A stretch of DNA of 64,000 nt from CBCOTE01 sp965112965 (GTDB lineage Bacteria > Desulfobacterota > Desulfovibrionia > Desulfovibrionales > Desulfovibrionaceae): the NCBI GenBank assembly GCA_965112965.1, contig CBCOTE010000019.1:372001-436000 (forward strand), in the 5' to 3' direction. The notes under the pieces are model-generated. The model saw only the letters and a list, made by a program, of their open reading frames with translations. It made no database searches and was not told where the DNA came from. Position numbers and translations under genes: made by a program. Shown here one piece after another: positions 21,524 to 31,055 of the stretch (the stretch's first letter is position 1; each line of letters opens with the position of its first letter).

Positions 21524-21539
21524 CGCACTGCACATGCCA
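21524..21539 (-). promoter_or_regulatory. Possible sigma-54 promoter upstream of hypD
   Basis: Read on the - strand, TGGCATGTGCAGTGCG fits the sigma-54 consensus TGGCACG-N4-TTGCW, with the essential GG and GC ten bases apart; the mismatches are C to T in the -24 box, and T to G and the final W in the -12 box. The -12 element lies about 114 bases before the hypD GTG. Hyp operons are sigma-54 controlled in some bacteria, which makes this plausible. No activator site was identified. Confidence 0.3.
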
Positions 21540-22433
21540 GCGGAGATGCGCAGGATTGACAACAGCATGCGAAGGGGTGGATAGAAAAACTTTTCTAAAA
21601 AAATTTCTTCTTTTTCATACCCCATCTCACTATAAAAAAAACTTTGGTCCTATTGGCATAATATATAGTTATTAGTATGCAGCATAGGTAAGCAATGGAT
21701 AGACATAAATATTCCAAGTCACTGAATGTAATAAAACCCAGTTCATCCCGAAGAAATGTCAAAGCTAAGCAAGACTTTAGAGAGTGGAGCGAGTCTGCTG
21801 GTTGCAGATAATGTCTAGATATTAGTATGCAGTCAAACAACCAAAGCGGATCCCATACACATACCAACTGTCACCACAGGAGTAATCTACCGTTCTATGA
21901 TCCTTCCGACATGTTTCTCCAAAACTAGCGCTAATGATCCTGTATAGGGCCGGGAACGCCGTCACGGCACAGCATAATATCATATCCTGACTACTATCTC
22001 TTTTTCTGATGTCCTAAAACGCCGTCATCTGCTTAAACCCAAAGAACTCATAGGCTAATCTATCGTATGCATGATGCCGCCGCCAGGCCTGGCTCTACCC
22101 CCCATCGCTCACCTTACGCAACCAGTACGTATTATATCAACTATTGGCCTACACTAGCGATAATAAAAACCTTACTCGACAAAAATATGCGTTTTGTCCG
22201 TAAGGTTGCCACTGGAATGGATACCACATACAATGTGTAAATGGAGCGACATATCATTGCTATACTACCTATATTCTGTTCTTTCCAGAGACTATCCAAA
22301 TCATGCTAAAGAATATGCCATTCATTGCCATGCTCGTCGGCCAAGGTCACACGGCTAATAAAATAGTAGCCCGGCCCAGACAACAACAAAAAAAGCCAAC
22401 CAAGCCTTGCGTTAACGCCAGTCTTGGGCCAAT
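21540..22433. other. 0.9 kb non-coding between divergent hypD and the HD gene
   Basis: No gene found. At about 21574-21626 an imperfect AT-core inverted repeat ends in GGGGTGG on one side and ATACCCC on the other. The rest has stops in all frames. Confidence 0.5.
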
Positions 22434-23099
22434 ATGCCCTCAAGAAATGCACTCCAGGGGGGGGTGGTAGTTCGCGTGGCCAAGTCGAGAAAGTGTGTAT
22501 ACTCGCCTTATAAACCGCAGTCCATACCAACGCGAACAGGGTGGCCTGTGCCAGAGGCTGAAGCCTGTCGTTGTTACTGGGACACCTATGCCATGCCTAG
22601 ACACATCCGCGAACATAGCTTGGTTGTGGCAAGAGTAGCCGTAACCGTGGCTAAGCAGGCACAAACTAACGGCATACCTACAGATTTGGCCATGATAAAG
22701 GCCGCCGCACTCTTACACGACATTGCTAAAGACTACACTATTAGCTGGGGTGGTAACCATGCCCAGCTGGGTGGCGTCTGGACTATGGAGGCCACAGATA
22801 ACCCAACCCTGGCTCTGGCCGTCATACACCACGTCTACTGGCCCTGGGAACTAAATATACTACACTACCTCCTGCCTTTGGTCGTACTATACGCGGATAA
22901 ACGTGTATGCCATGACCGGGTAGTAACTCTAGGCGAACGCTTCGACGACCTTTATGAACGGTACGGCACCACTAATTTTATACGTAGCCACATTGAAATA
23001 AGTAAAACTCAGGCCTTTAACCTTGAACGCCAGCTGTCTTGTGCGCTAAGGATCGATTACCATGCGTGTACTTTTGATAGCGGGTGGCTGGTCGAATGA
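22434..23099 (+). CDS. HD-domain hydrolase, overlaps ddl
   Basis: Up to 221 residues. The HD metal-site motif is AALLHDIAKDY, preceded by HIREHSLVVARVA and followed by NHAQLGGVW and VIHHVYWPWE, all typical of a small HD phosphohydrolase of the HDIG type. The start is uncertain: ATG 22434 has no ribosome site, while GTG 22476 lies 12 bases after an AGGGGG run, and the conserved part begins only near WDTYAMPRH. An 8-G run (22457-22464) lies between the two candidates. The last 38 bases overlap ddl, so the pair is translationally linked. Substrate unknown. Confidence 0.8.
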   Translation: MPSRNALQGGVVVRVAKSRKCVYSPYKPQSIPTRTGWPVPEAEACRCYWDTYAMPRHIREHSLVVARVAVTVAKQAQTNGIPTDLAMIKAAALLHDIAKDYTISWGGNHAQLGGVWTMEATDNPTLALAVIHHVYWPWELNILHYLLPLVVLYADKRVCHDRVVTLGERFDDLYERYGTTNFIRSHIEISKTQAFNLERQLSCALRIDYHACTFDSGWLVE

Positions 23100-23973
23100 A
23101 CGGGAAGTAGCACTCTCAGGCACCCAAAGCATCAGTGCGGCCCTTACACGCCTAGGCCACCAAGTAGTACTCTGGGATCCGACCAAAGGCTTCGATGAAC
23201 TCCTCGACGCAGCTGCGGCCTGTCATTTTGCCTTCCTGAGTCTGCATGGTACCCCGGGCGAAGATGGCCTCATCCAAGCTATGCTCGATATCATAGGCAT
23301 ACCCTATCAAGGACCCGGCCCAGCCGGATCTATGCTCGCCCTCAACAAGGCTGCGGCCAAGCAACTTTTTCGACGCGCCGGCCTTATAACCCCAGACTGG
23401 GAATTTCTGCCTCGTCCCCCAGCTCCAAATTGGACGTCTCACTTACCCTTCCCATTATTCGCCAAGGCTAACCTCGGCGGATCAAGTTTGGACATGGTCC
23501 TAGTCCACGACGCAACTGGACTCAGCCAAGCTCTGGATGCACTATTTGCCAAGAACTTCGAAGTGCTCCTGGAACGCGCAATCACCGGTGGCACCGAACT
23601 CACCTGCGCCGTACTCGGGGACGACCCCTTGCCCCCAGTGCTTATACGCCCAGAGGGCGACGTCTATTTTTTCGACTATGCGAGCAAATATACTCAGGGC
23701 GGCGCCGTAGAACTCTGCCCGGCCCCCATATCCGAAGTCCTAGTCCAACAGGTACGGCAGGCCGCCCTTACTGCCCATCAGACATTGAACCTGCGCGGGT
23801 GCAGCCGTTCAGATTTCATCTGGCGAGGGGAAAATCTCTATCTTTTAGAAATTAACACCTTACCGGGTATGACTCCTACCAGTTTACTACCAAAAGCCGC
23901 CGCCGCCGCTGGTCTGAACTTCGACGCCCTCATCGCCCGACTTATAGAGCTCGGCCTAACAACCGGCCACTAA
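23062..23973 (+). CDS. ddl: D-alanine--D-alanine ligase
   Basis: A 303-residue ATP-grasp enzyme joining two D-Ala for peptidoglycan. Motifs in order: GGWSNEREVALSG (N-terminal substrate loop), FLSLHGTPGEDG, GPGPAGSMLALNKAAAKQLF, PLFAKANLGGSSLDMV (the grasp loop, with Ala where Pro is usual), ELTCAVLGDDPLPPV, and EINTLPGMTPTSLLPKAA with the magnesium-binding Glu and Asn. It starts at ATG 23062 within the end of the HD gene. Retention implies a peptidoglycan cell wall. Confidence 0.95.
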   Translation: MRVLLIAGGWSNEREVALSGTQSISAALTRLGHQVVLWDPTKGFDELLDAAAACHFAFLSLHGTPGEDGLIQAMLDIIGIPYQGPGPAGSMLALNKAAAKQLFRRAGLITPDWEFLPRPPAPNWTSHLPFPLFAKANLGGSSLDMVLVHDATGLSQALDALFAKNFEVLLERAITGGTELTCAVLGDDPLPPVLIRPEGDVYFFDYASKYTQGGAVELCPAPISEVLVQQVRQAALTAHQTLNLRGCSRSDFIWRGENLYLLEINTLPGMTPTSLLPKAAAAAGLNFDALIARLIELGLTTGH

Positions 23974-25102
23974 AACGGCCAGCTGTCCATTTGCCTCACC
24001 TGCTTTTTTTTATTCCAGCGAGTGGCTTCCGTCTCACATCTAGACATATAACGTCATATCAATACTCATCCCATCTCTCAAATAATTGTTCGCTGTAACA
24101 AACACAAAAAATTGTATAGAATAATTAATAAACATTGTCTATAAGATATCAATATATATATTAAGAGAACCACCAAATGAAAAAATATTTTTTGAACTGG
24201 CTGATGAAAAATAGACATGATATTCAGCAATGCAGCCTGCGATTTAGCGTCCTGATTGACTACAGGGAGCTAAAAATTAGAATATTATATAACGGAGGAT
24301 GCCGTACGTATGATATAATTGGCGATACTGGCTGTATATCTGTTCTGGCTGTTTTTTCGCCTCGGTACGACTGACGAGACTGTGCCTTTAATAGGATAAC
24401 CTCCCATTACTATATCATAAATGCATAGCCAGCCTCTATCACTAAACTCACAGTGACTGCCTTTAAGCGCATAGGAATAGATATCAAAATGACCGAATAC
24501 CCTAAAAGAGAGTTCTCGCCGTCATCTAGAAAGCCAATGGATATGAATGGGTATCTACCATAACAGCGAACAATTAAAAAATACGGCTTCTCCAGGCTTC
24601 TCTTAGAAAACATCTAGTGTTCTACGTCGTGCTCCCCTGGATAAGGTATTTCCATTCCAGAACTTAACCCAGCCTCGTTGGCAATACTGTAGCGTAATGC
24701 GCAACTGGAACTATGGAACAACGACTTCAATAAGATTATGGCCAAGTAGAGATTGGCCAAGAACAAGGAATATCAGGTCTATCCGCCTATAGCGGACGAT
24801 ACAAGCGGATAGAAAGTTGATGAAGACGTTGTTCCCAGCAGCAGGTCAAAAATTAATGATCACGCCAGACTTAAAATATCAGCCTTGGCTTAGCGTAGTT
24901 TACCACTTAAAATTGGACCAACTATAAAAATCGCCAATGGTCATACCGAAATAGATCTTCATACTACAAATATGAACACGTGCATGCCACCGGCAATCAA
25001 GATAGTTTTACAGTTGTTAGCTGGACTAACGGCCAAAAAACTACGGTAGATATCACCCGCTGCTGCAATCGAGGCCATAAGCTCTATAGAAGACAGATGG
25101 AA

Positions 25103-25142
25103 GCCGGAGGAATGGCCAGCAACGACAGGCCATTCCTCCGGC
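25103..25142. repeat. Perfect 15-bp hairpin in decayed DNA
   Basis: Arms GCCGGAGGAATGGCC (25103-25117) and GGCCATTCCTCCGGC (25128-25142) match exactly around a 10-base loop. The stem is GC-rich but no T run follows, so it is not a standard terminator. Confidence 0.85.
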
Positions 25143-27198
25143 AAGGCCCAGCGGCATCACGGAGCTTATACGCTATATATGAGCTCAGACAGTATGGGCA
25201 AAACAAAAAAAATAGACTACCTCACTCTCCTGAACCCGATCTATCTCTGTGGGCATGCGGCAATAGGACATCTGTTCCGACACCCACCCCGATAGCCGTT
25301 GAATACCTAATACGTATATCTACAAAAAAAATCGCAGATAAAATTGATTAGCCTATCCATGATAGTAAAGTCCACGGCTCGAGATATAGAGGCTCAATCT
25401 ATAGCCCAGACAACGCTCTACTGCTCATCATATTTACCAACACAACCTGGGATAAGCCTTAGGCGTCATGCTGCGCCTCTAATAACTTGCTTATTTATAA
25501 TGTCTCCAGGCTGAAATCCAAAATTTTAATACGCAACACACATATCCGTGACCCATTCCCGATTGGTCCTGACATCACACCGAAGACAGCATCTCTATAG
25601 TCCATTACAACCATCTAAAAAATTATACTAGTCATATACAACGCGTATACTTGCCCTTGCAAATGACATAAATATTACAATGATTCGATTGCATATTCAA
25701 AAAAAATAATTTTTTTATAACTAAATGGAAGTGATTAGAAAAAAAATATAGCATATTATACCATAAAATATCATTAACAAATAAAAATCAAAATTATCTA
25801 TTAATGTATACCACGCTAAAAAACTATAGATATTGCCCGATGGCCGCTTGAAGTATCTTCGCTAAAACAAGATTGGCCGAGTATACTAAATACAGTTGAC
25901 CAGCAACTGAATGAGATACTCAAATAACGCCACCACACTTAAATAATGGACGTAACTACTGGCACGTCTACTACACCCCAAAAAAAGTATTTTGCGGTAA
26001 CTACTAAACGGAACTGTTAAGATAGTGGACAAAAAATAAAATAAATAGTCTTAGCTGATAGATATGATACTACCCACGAATAAACGCATACTGTCGATCT
26101 GCTACGGGCTGAACTGCTGTAGCCGATGCCGTCGCCCTTATTGGCCCACTCTTGATCTAAAATATCATAACTATTTTTTTAAGTTACCATAGTAAAAATT
26201 TAACATATATTTCATGAATATTCATATAGATAAGGCTGTACAATGTTTAGCCACCGAGCCAACTTGCAAAGCTGACCTTCTTTTTTTTATCTACCAAGCT
26301 AATTAAATAGAGAGCTGTAAAAATAAAGGCATTCATTGCCTTAAAAGACAAATAACGCAGCATGGTTCGACTTATATAGAGCGGATACCATTCCAGCCTT
26401 TGTTAAACTTCAAAGCTAAATTTAATGTCATAGAAAAGTGCTACCCTTTGCTACTATGGCCTAGGACTTCGATCTGGCATTTTATCTCAATCCGACAGCA
26501 AGCACACCTATCTACGTCATTGATTTTCTCCCAGCAGATACGTTACGTCACAAACACATGACCATCCTACATAAAAATAGTGCCTTTGGGACAGGATATC
26601 TCAAACTCGCCGGACCCACAGTAGCATGGATGTGCTATCGTTTTTTTCAAGTAGACTATCACGCTAGTATTACCATTTTTTTATCTCCTAGTTGGAGCGC
26701 ATTTAAAAAAACACTGAACTGAAAACTGACTGGTCTCGTCTGCTACTTTAAAGGACGGAATGGTCATTATCCGAGGACTCAAACTGCATTATCAGCTCAT
26801 ATGAACATCGAAGCCAGTTTTATCTGCCATCTTTCGCCGGCTGAACGAAAGCGTAAAAATTATTCTGTGCCACATTCTAATATCAAACCCTGACATTCTT
26901 TAAAACGACTGGATACAATCACCACCTTCGAATATCATTCGGCACAGACGCCGACTATCATGACGCAAAGGTTACACCGTAGCCTGTGTCATAACGATGC
27001 TATCTCCCATACAACCACTAATACTTTTAAAGGCGTTCAGCAGGCCCTCAGGACTACCGACCGGTCTTTTAAACCTTCGGGCCGCGGTCCATTTCTTTGG
27101 TCAAAATGATATACGTAACAAAACCGGCTGCCTATTTGTTCTGATGCAACGACAGCAAGACCAGAACAAGCTCGCCTAACCCAGGGACATCACAATAT

Positions 27199-27236
27199 CC
27201 GCAAAAAAAGTCATAACACGTCATCTTTTTTTGCGG
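27199..27236. repeat. 12-bp inverted repeat with A7/T7 stem
   Basis: Arms CCGCAAAAAAAG (27199-27210) and CTTTTTTTGCGG (27225-27236) are perfect complements around a 14-base loop. It may be an old bidirectional terminator whose gene has decayed. Confidence 0.7.
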
Positions 27237-27428
27237 TCGTGGTGGTATCGTCAATATAAATGACATGAAGAAATTAGCCGGACCTAATCAAAGCCATAGT
27301 CTATTTCAAAATCGTCTATACCATTGCCATGGCTATCAGCTTCATAATTATCAAACTCTACCACCTAGAGCAGGCATAAATATTACTCCAGGAGCCCTGG
27401 ATACGAATGCCATCGAGTTCTATATTAA

Positions 27429-27641
27429 AAATTTGAATCGCCTTTCACCATCAACTTAGCCATAGCTAACACCCTCACCACAATATTCAATACATTAGCC
27501 AAATTATAAAACTCTCCAAGCGTTGCTTTTTTCGATCATATCGGCTTCGTCCTGACAACTATAATCAACTATAACAAGACTCTGGTACATACTATCAATG
27601 AGTTCACCCGCACGTTCTTGGTCCGGCTACATGTAGCCTAG
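27429..27641 (+). pseudogene. Unidentified decayed protein fragment
   Basis: A 70-codon + strand frame broken only by one TAA (27507) and ended by TAG (27639). It reads as amphipathic helix: PFTINLAIANTLTTIFNTL, then FDHIGFVLTTIINYNKTL and INEFTRTFLVRL. A short hydrophobic frame upstream (27278-27376, with IVYFKIVYTIAMAISFIIIK) could be its membrane anchor after frameshifts. The layout suggests a membrane-anchored helical protein, but I cannot name the family, and chance is not excluded. Confidence 0.3.
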
Positions 27642-28286
27642 CCTGCCATACTAAAATCCGCGACTGACTGCCCAGGTCACATCATCTACCGATATACTTC
27701 GTCAAGCTGGTGACTGACCAAAATTGTAGATATGAGCACCTGGTTCCGGAGCTACACCAACACATAGAATTTTAGACACACACGGATAAAGTATCCGGCC
27801 ACACCCAAAAAAATACATAACTAATATCATAGCTGAGACCGTCTACGAACTCGACAGCTGCATCGAATGCGACTATGCATAGTGATTACCTCAGTAAACG
27901 CGCATACGGATGAGAGTGCAGCTGTATGTCCCGCTTTTTGATAGACTCTCAATGAACATATTTCGAACCAAGTCTGTTACGAAACCATAAACACAGATCA
28001 AAATATATTCAGATATATAGGTCTGACCATCTTAGAGAACGTCACCCCCCCCAACAATATCTATTTCTACAGAACTAGATTAAAATCCTTACGCCGCAAA
28101 ATAACTATTGACATGAGAAAAAAAACAGAATTCCATGTTTACAGTAGTATCGAGTGAAAAAGAGGGGCACTTGCCTAGCTCATCTCATATAATGTACAAA
28201 AAAATTTTTAAAGTAAGTGGTAATTTTTTTATAAAAATCATCTTTTCCTCATATGACGTTATTTTTCTTCCTGCTAGGAGACGCAC

Positions 28287-29126
28287 ATGCGCAAAATAGC
28301 GGCAAAGACAATCGTCAAAACAGTAGCGGCAATGTGCATCGAAACCAACCGCAAGCTGCCGGCGGACGTACTCCGGGCTTTTGAATGGTCTATGGCGACA
28401 GAAACCACCTCACAGGCACGAGAAATATTCCGGCAACTACTCGAAAATGCGGCCTTTGCCAAAACCGAAGGTCTACCCATATGCCAGGATACGGGGTTGG
28501 GGGTATTCTTCGTGGAGCTTGGGGAGGAAACACACGTGGTCGGCGGCCAGCTCAAGAAGGCCATCCACGCCGGGATGCGTCAAGGCTATGACGTGGGATT
28601 GCTACGCAAATCAGTCTGCCATCCGCTCACGCGCAAGAACACCGGCGACAATACACCGGCCATCATCCACATAGATATAGTCCCTGGAGATCGACTCAAA
28701 ATCTACTTCATGGCCAAAGGAGGTGGCAGCGAGAATATGTCACGTGTGACCTTCCTAATGCCAACCCAGGGTTGGGCAGGCATCAAAAAATTTATACTAA
28801 ACCTGGTGGTCAAAGCCGGCTCTAATCCCTGCCCACCAATCATTCTGGGTATCGGCATCGGCGGTAATTGCGAACTGGCAGCGCTAAACGCTAAACGGGC
28901 GCTGTTTCGATCCCTTGACGACATGCACCCAGACCCAGAGGTCGCAGCCTTAGAAATCGAACTGTTAGAGGCGTTGAATAGTTTAGGCATCGGTCCCATG
29001 GGCCTAGGCGGAAATACTACCTGTCTAGGAGTCAAGATCACCATGGTCCCCTGCCACCTAGCCAGTCTACCAGTCGCTGTCAACGTCCAATGCCATGCAC
29101 AGCGGCATGCAGAGGTAACCCTCTAA
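28287..29126 (+). CDS. Fumarate hydratase class I, alpha subunit
   Basis: A 279-residue subunit holding the [4Fe-4S] cluster of the two-subunit fumarase (FumA N-terminal half; TtdA-like). Cluster Cys candidates are in LPICQDTGLGVFF (C66), SNPCPPIILG and GIGGNCELAALNAK, the standard three. ATG 28287 follows TAGGAGACGC. It interconverts fumarate and malate with the beta subunit, which starts two bases after its TAA. Tartrate dehydratase is the nearest alternative, but genes of this arrangement are usually fumarases. Confidence 0.92.
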   Translation: MRKIAAKTIVKTVAAMCIETNRKLPADVLRAFEWSMATETTSQAREIFRQLLENAAFAKTEGLPICQDTGLGVFFVELGEETHVVGGQLKKAIHAGMRQGYDVGLLRKSVCHPLTRKNTGDNTPAIIHIDIVPGDRLKIYFMAKGGGSENMSRVTFLMPTQGWAGIKKFILNLVVKAGSNPCPPIILGIGIGGNCELAALNAKRALFRSLDDMHPDPEVAALEIELLEALNSLGIGPMGLGGNTTCLGVKITMVPCHLASLPVAVNVQCHAQRHAEVTL

Positions 29127-29128
29127 TA

Positions 29129-29677
29129 ATGGCCATCATTAAGCTGACTACCCCGTTAATGACCGAAGCCGTATCTCAGCTGTGCATCGGCGACCATGTT
29201 CTCCTCTCGGGCATCATTTATACAGCCCGAGATGTAGCACATAAACGACTCATAGCCGCCTTGAATACCGGCGAAATGCCACCATTCCCGCTAGAAGGTG
29301 CGGTTATCTACTACGTATCCCCATCGCCTGCTCCAAAAGATAAACCCATCGGTGCCGCCGGACCAACGACCAGTAGTCGTATGGACAGCTACACCCCGCG
29401 ACTGCATGCCCTAGGCGTCAAGGCTACTATCGGTAAAGGCAAGCGCAGCGCCTTAGTACGTCAGGCCCTCATAGAATATCAGGCTGTATATCTTGGTGCC
29501 ACCGGCGGCACAGGTGCCCTATTTTCTAAATACATTATGGCCGCCCGTATCATCTCCTACGAAGATCTTGGACCAGAAGCTATCCGCGAACTTGTGGTTA
29601 AAGATTTCCCATTGTTGGTCATAAACAACACTCACGGAGATGAACTCTATGCTATACCACAACTACCCAAAAAATAG
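29129..29677 (+). CDS. Fumarate hydratase class I, beta subunit
   Basis: A 182-residue beta subunit (FumA C-terminal half; TtdB-like) starting at ATG 29129 immediately after the alpha stop; an ATG at 29090 inside alpha is less likely. Motifs: GDHVLLSGIIYTARDVAHKR (substrate loop), GPTTSSRMDSYTP, KGKRSALVRQAL and YLGATGGTGALFSKYI. It forms the active enzyme with the alpha subunit. A strong inverted repeat 30 bases downstream probably ends the transcript. Confidence 0.93.
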   Translation: MAIIKLTTPLMTEAVSQLCIGDHVLLSGIIYTARDVAHKRLIAALNTGEMPPFPLEGAVIYYVSPSPAPKDKPIGAAGPTTSSRMDSYTPRLHALGVKATIGKGKRSALVRQALIEYQAVYLGATGGTGALFSKYIMAARIISYEDLGPEAIRELVVKDFPLLVINNTHGDELYAIPQLPKK

Positions 29678-29707
29678 GTGAATTCAAAAGGCGCTACGGT
29701 AACGGCA

Positions 29708-29749
29708 ATGTCATGGAGGAAAAATTTTTTTAAGTTTTCTCCATGATAT
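29708..29749. terminator. Probable bidirectional terminator after fumarase
   Basis: The arms around TCATGGAG (29711-29718) and CTCCATGA (29739-29746) pair, extend through a G-T pair to 29708/29749, and continue inward with AAAA/TTTT. The loop holds T7. It lies between the convergent fumarase operon and the YitT gene. There is no T run outside the stem, so termination is inferred from position. Confidence 0.55.
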
Positions 29750-29872
29750 CTTCCGTCCCTTCAAAAAAATTTTCGCGCACAATAGAGGCCCAAAGAGGAC
29801 CGTCATGTTCGGACGACCCTATTTAAACTTCTATTGCGTTACGTAGATTAGATTAGGAAAGCTATAGCCCCC

Positions 29873-30778
29873 TTAGCCACCAGAGGCGACATGTCCTTCG
29901 TATTTTTTCGGCAACAAAAAACCCTCGCCAATAACGCTGAATGTATCGGTGGTGATTGAGAAAGCTCTGGGATCGATAGTAAAAACTATTTCTTCAAGAC
30001 GCTTGAGTTGTATAGAATTGACCACAGTCATAAGCACCCGCTGTATCTTGCCGGTGTAGCCACCTTCGCCATATAATACAGTGCAACCGCGACCCAGGTT
30101 CCGAGTGATCTCTTCTACGATGGTCTCGGACTCGTCAGATATAATGAACATCACCTTACGCTGGTTAAAAAGTCCAAGGAAGTAATCCATAACCTGTGAA
30201 ACCACATAGATGGTAGCCAGAGAGTAGAGTGCCGCGTCAAGCCGGAGCACAACCAAGCCACCAATAAAAATGAAGATATTAAAAGCGAAACTAAAGCGAC
30301 CAATGGGAATATTCCAACGCTGATTGAGGGCGATGGCTATAATGTCCAGGCCTCCCAGAGAACCAAATGAGTTAAGTGCGATACCCGAGCCGGCACCCAT
30401 CATCGCTCCACCGGCCAAAATAGCCAGCAACTTATCTTGAATAGGCAGAGGCCCAACCTTAATCAGGGCCAAGCAAGCCGAAAGACAAAACATGCCGTAA
30501 AGGCTATAAAGGAAAACCTTACGGCCCACCTGTACCCATCCCATCAGGAATACTGGAATATTCAGAAGTAGGTACCAAGCTCCTGGAGAAAGCCCACCCA
30601 GGCCGTAGTAGATGAGCAGCCCCAGGCCGGATACACCTCCAGTCATAAGTCCCTGCGGAATTACGATAGAGTTGACCCCGTATGCAAAAATTCCTGAACC
30701 CAAAGTGAGCAGCGCTATATTCCAAGGCACCGTGTAGGTAAATGCGTGAAATCGTTTTTGCCAGACTTGCCAGTCCAT
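29873..30778 (-). CDS. YitT family membrane protein (DUF2179 C-terminus)
   Basis: A 301-residue protein starting at ATG 30778 behind AGGAGAACTA. About six hydrophobic segments fill residues 20-205, with the family stretches SIVIPQGLMTGGVSGLGLL and NSFGSLGGLDIIAIALNQ. The last 85 residues are the soluble DUF2179 domain (KVMFIISDESETIVEEI, then TVLYGEGGYTGK). YitT proteins are widespread, with no agreed substrate; transport is suspected. It is convergent with the fumarase operon and the next gene on the same strand ends 280 bases upstream. Confidence 0.9.
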   Translation of the reverse strand: MDWQVWQKRFHAFTYTVPWNIALLTLGSGIFAYGVNSIVIPQGLMTGGVSGLGLLIYYGLGGLSPGAWYLLLNIPVFLMGWVQVGRKVFLYSLYGMFCLSACLALIKVGPLPIQDKLLAILAGGAMMGAGSGIALNSFGSLGGLDIIAIALNQRWNIPIGRFSFAFNIFIFIGGLVVLRLDAALYSLATIYVVSQVMDYFLGLFNQRKVMFIISDESETIVEEITRNLGRGCTVLYGEGGYTGKIQRVLMTVVNSIQLKRLEEIVFTIDPRAFSITTDTFSVIGEGFLLPKKYEGHVASGG

Positions 30779-31055
30779 TAGTTCTCCTATCTTCTTTTCG
30801 ACCGCCCTCTTGGGCAAGACTGTCCGTCTTTTACATCTGGCTCGGCGTTAAATAAAAAATTTCCTGCTGACCTAGAGCTTGCTAATTTACGCCAGAAGAC
30901 TTGTCACATATACAGATAATTCTTGTCGGAACCCTGTACCAGATTACCTGCCGGATGCCATCATTAAGAATAAGCGGCATGACCATTTTACTCGCCGTCA
31001 ATCTTGGAATTGCCACCACCTAAGCCAAACATCACCTTCGTCAAAATACTTAAGA

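Larger units (their letters stand above)
23974..28286. other. 4.3 kb non-coding, decayed DNA
   Basis: No intact gene. A 65-codon frame at 24177 and a 123-codon frame at 24980 are within chance length and lack ribosome sites or family signal. Listed separately are a 15-bp hairpin (25103-25142), an A/T-stem hairpin (27199-27236) and a protein-like remnant (27429-27641). A frame at 26465-27112 has few stops but no recognisable product. Just before the fumarase genes (28196-28250) the DNA is very AT-rich and may hold their promoter. Confidence 0.55.

Noticed and set aside
24177..24374. 65-codon frame starting MKKYFLNWLMK
   Set aside because: The upstream AAGAGAACC is a poor ribosome site and the sequence matches nothing I know; support is too weak for a gene call.
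24980..25351. 123-codon + strand frame
   Set aside because: No ribosome site, no recognisable domain, and a competing frame over the same DNA looks equally protein-like.
26465..27112. Frame of about 215 codons with only two internal TGA
   Set aside because: Looked like a pseudogene or a TGA-recoded gene, but intact genes here end in TGA and the conceptual protein is not recognisable; chance is adequate.
23974..28286. CRISPR array or tandem repeats in the gaps
   Set aside because: No regularly spaced direct repeats were found in any gap.
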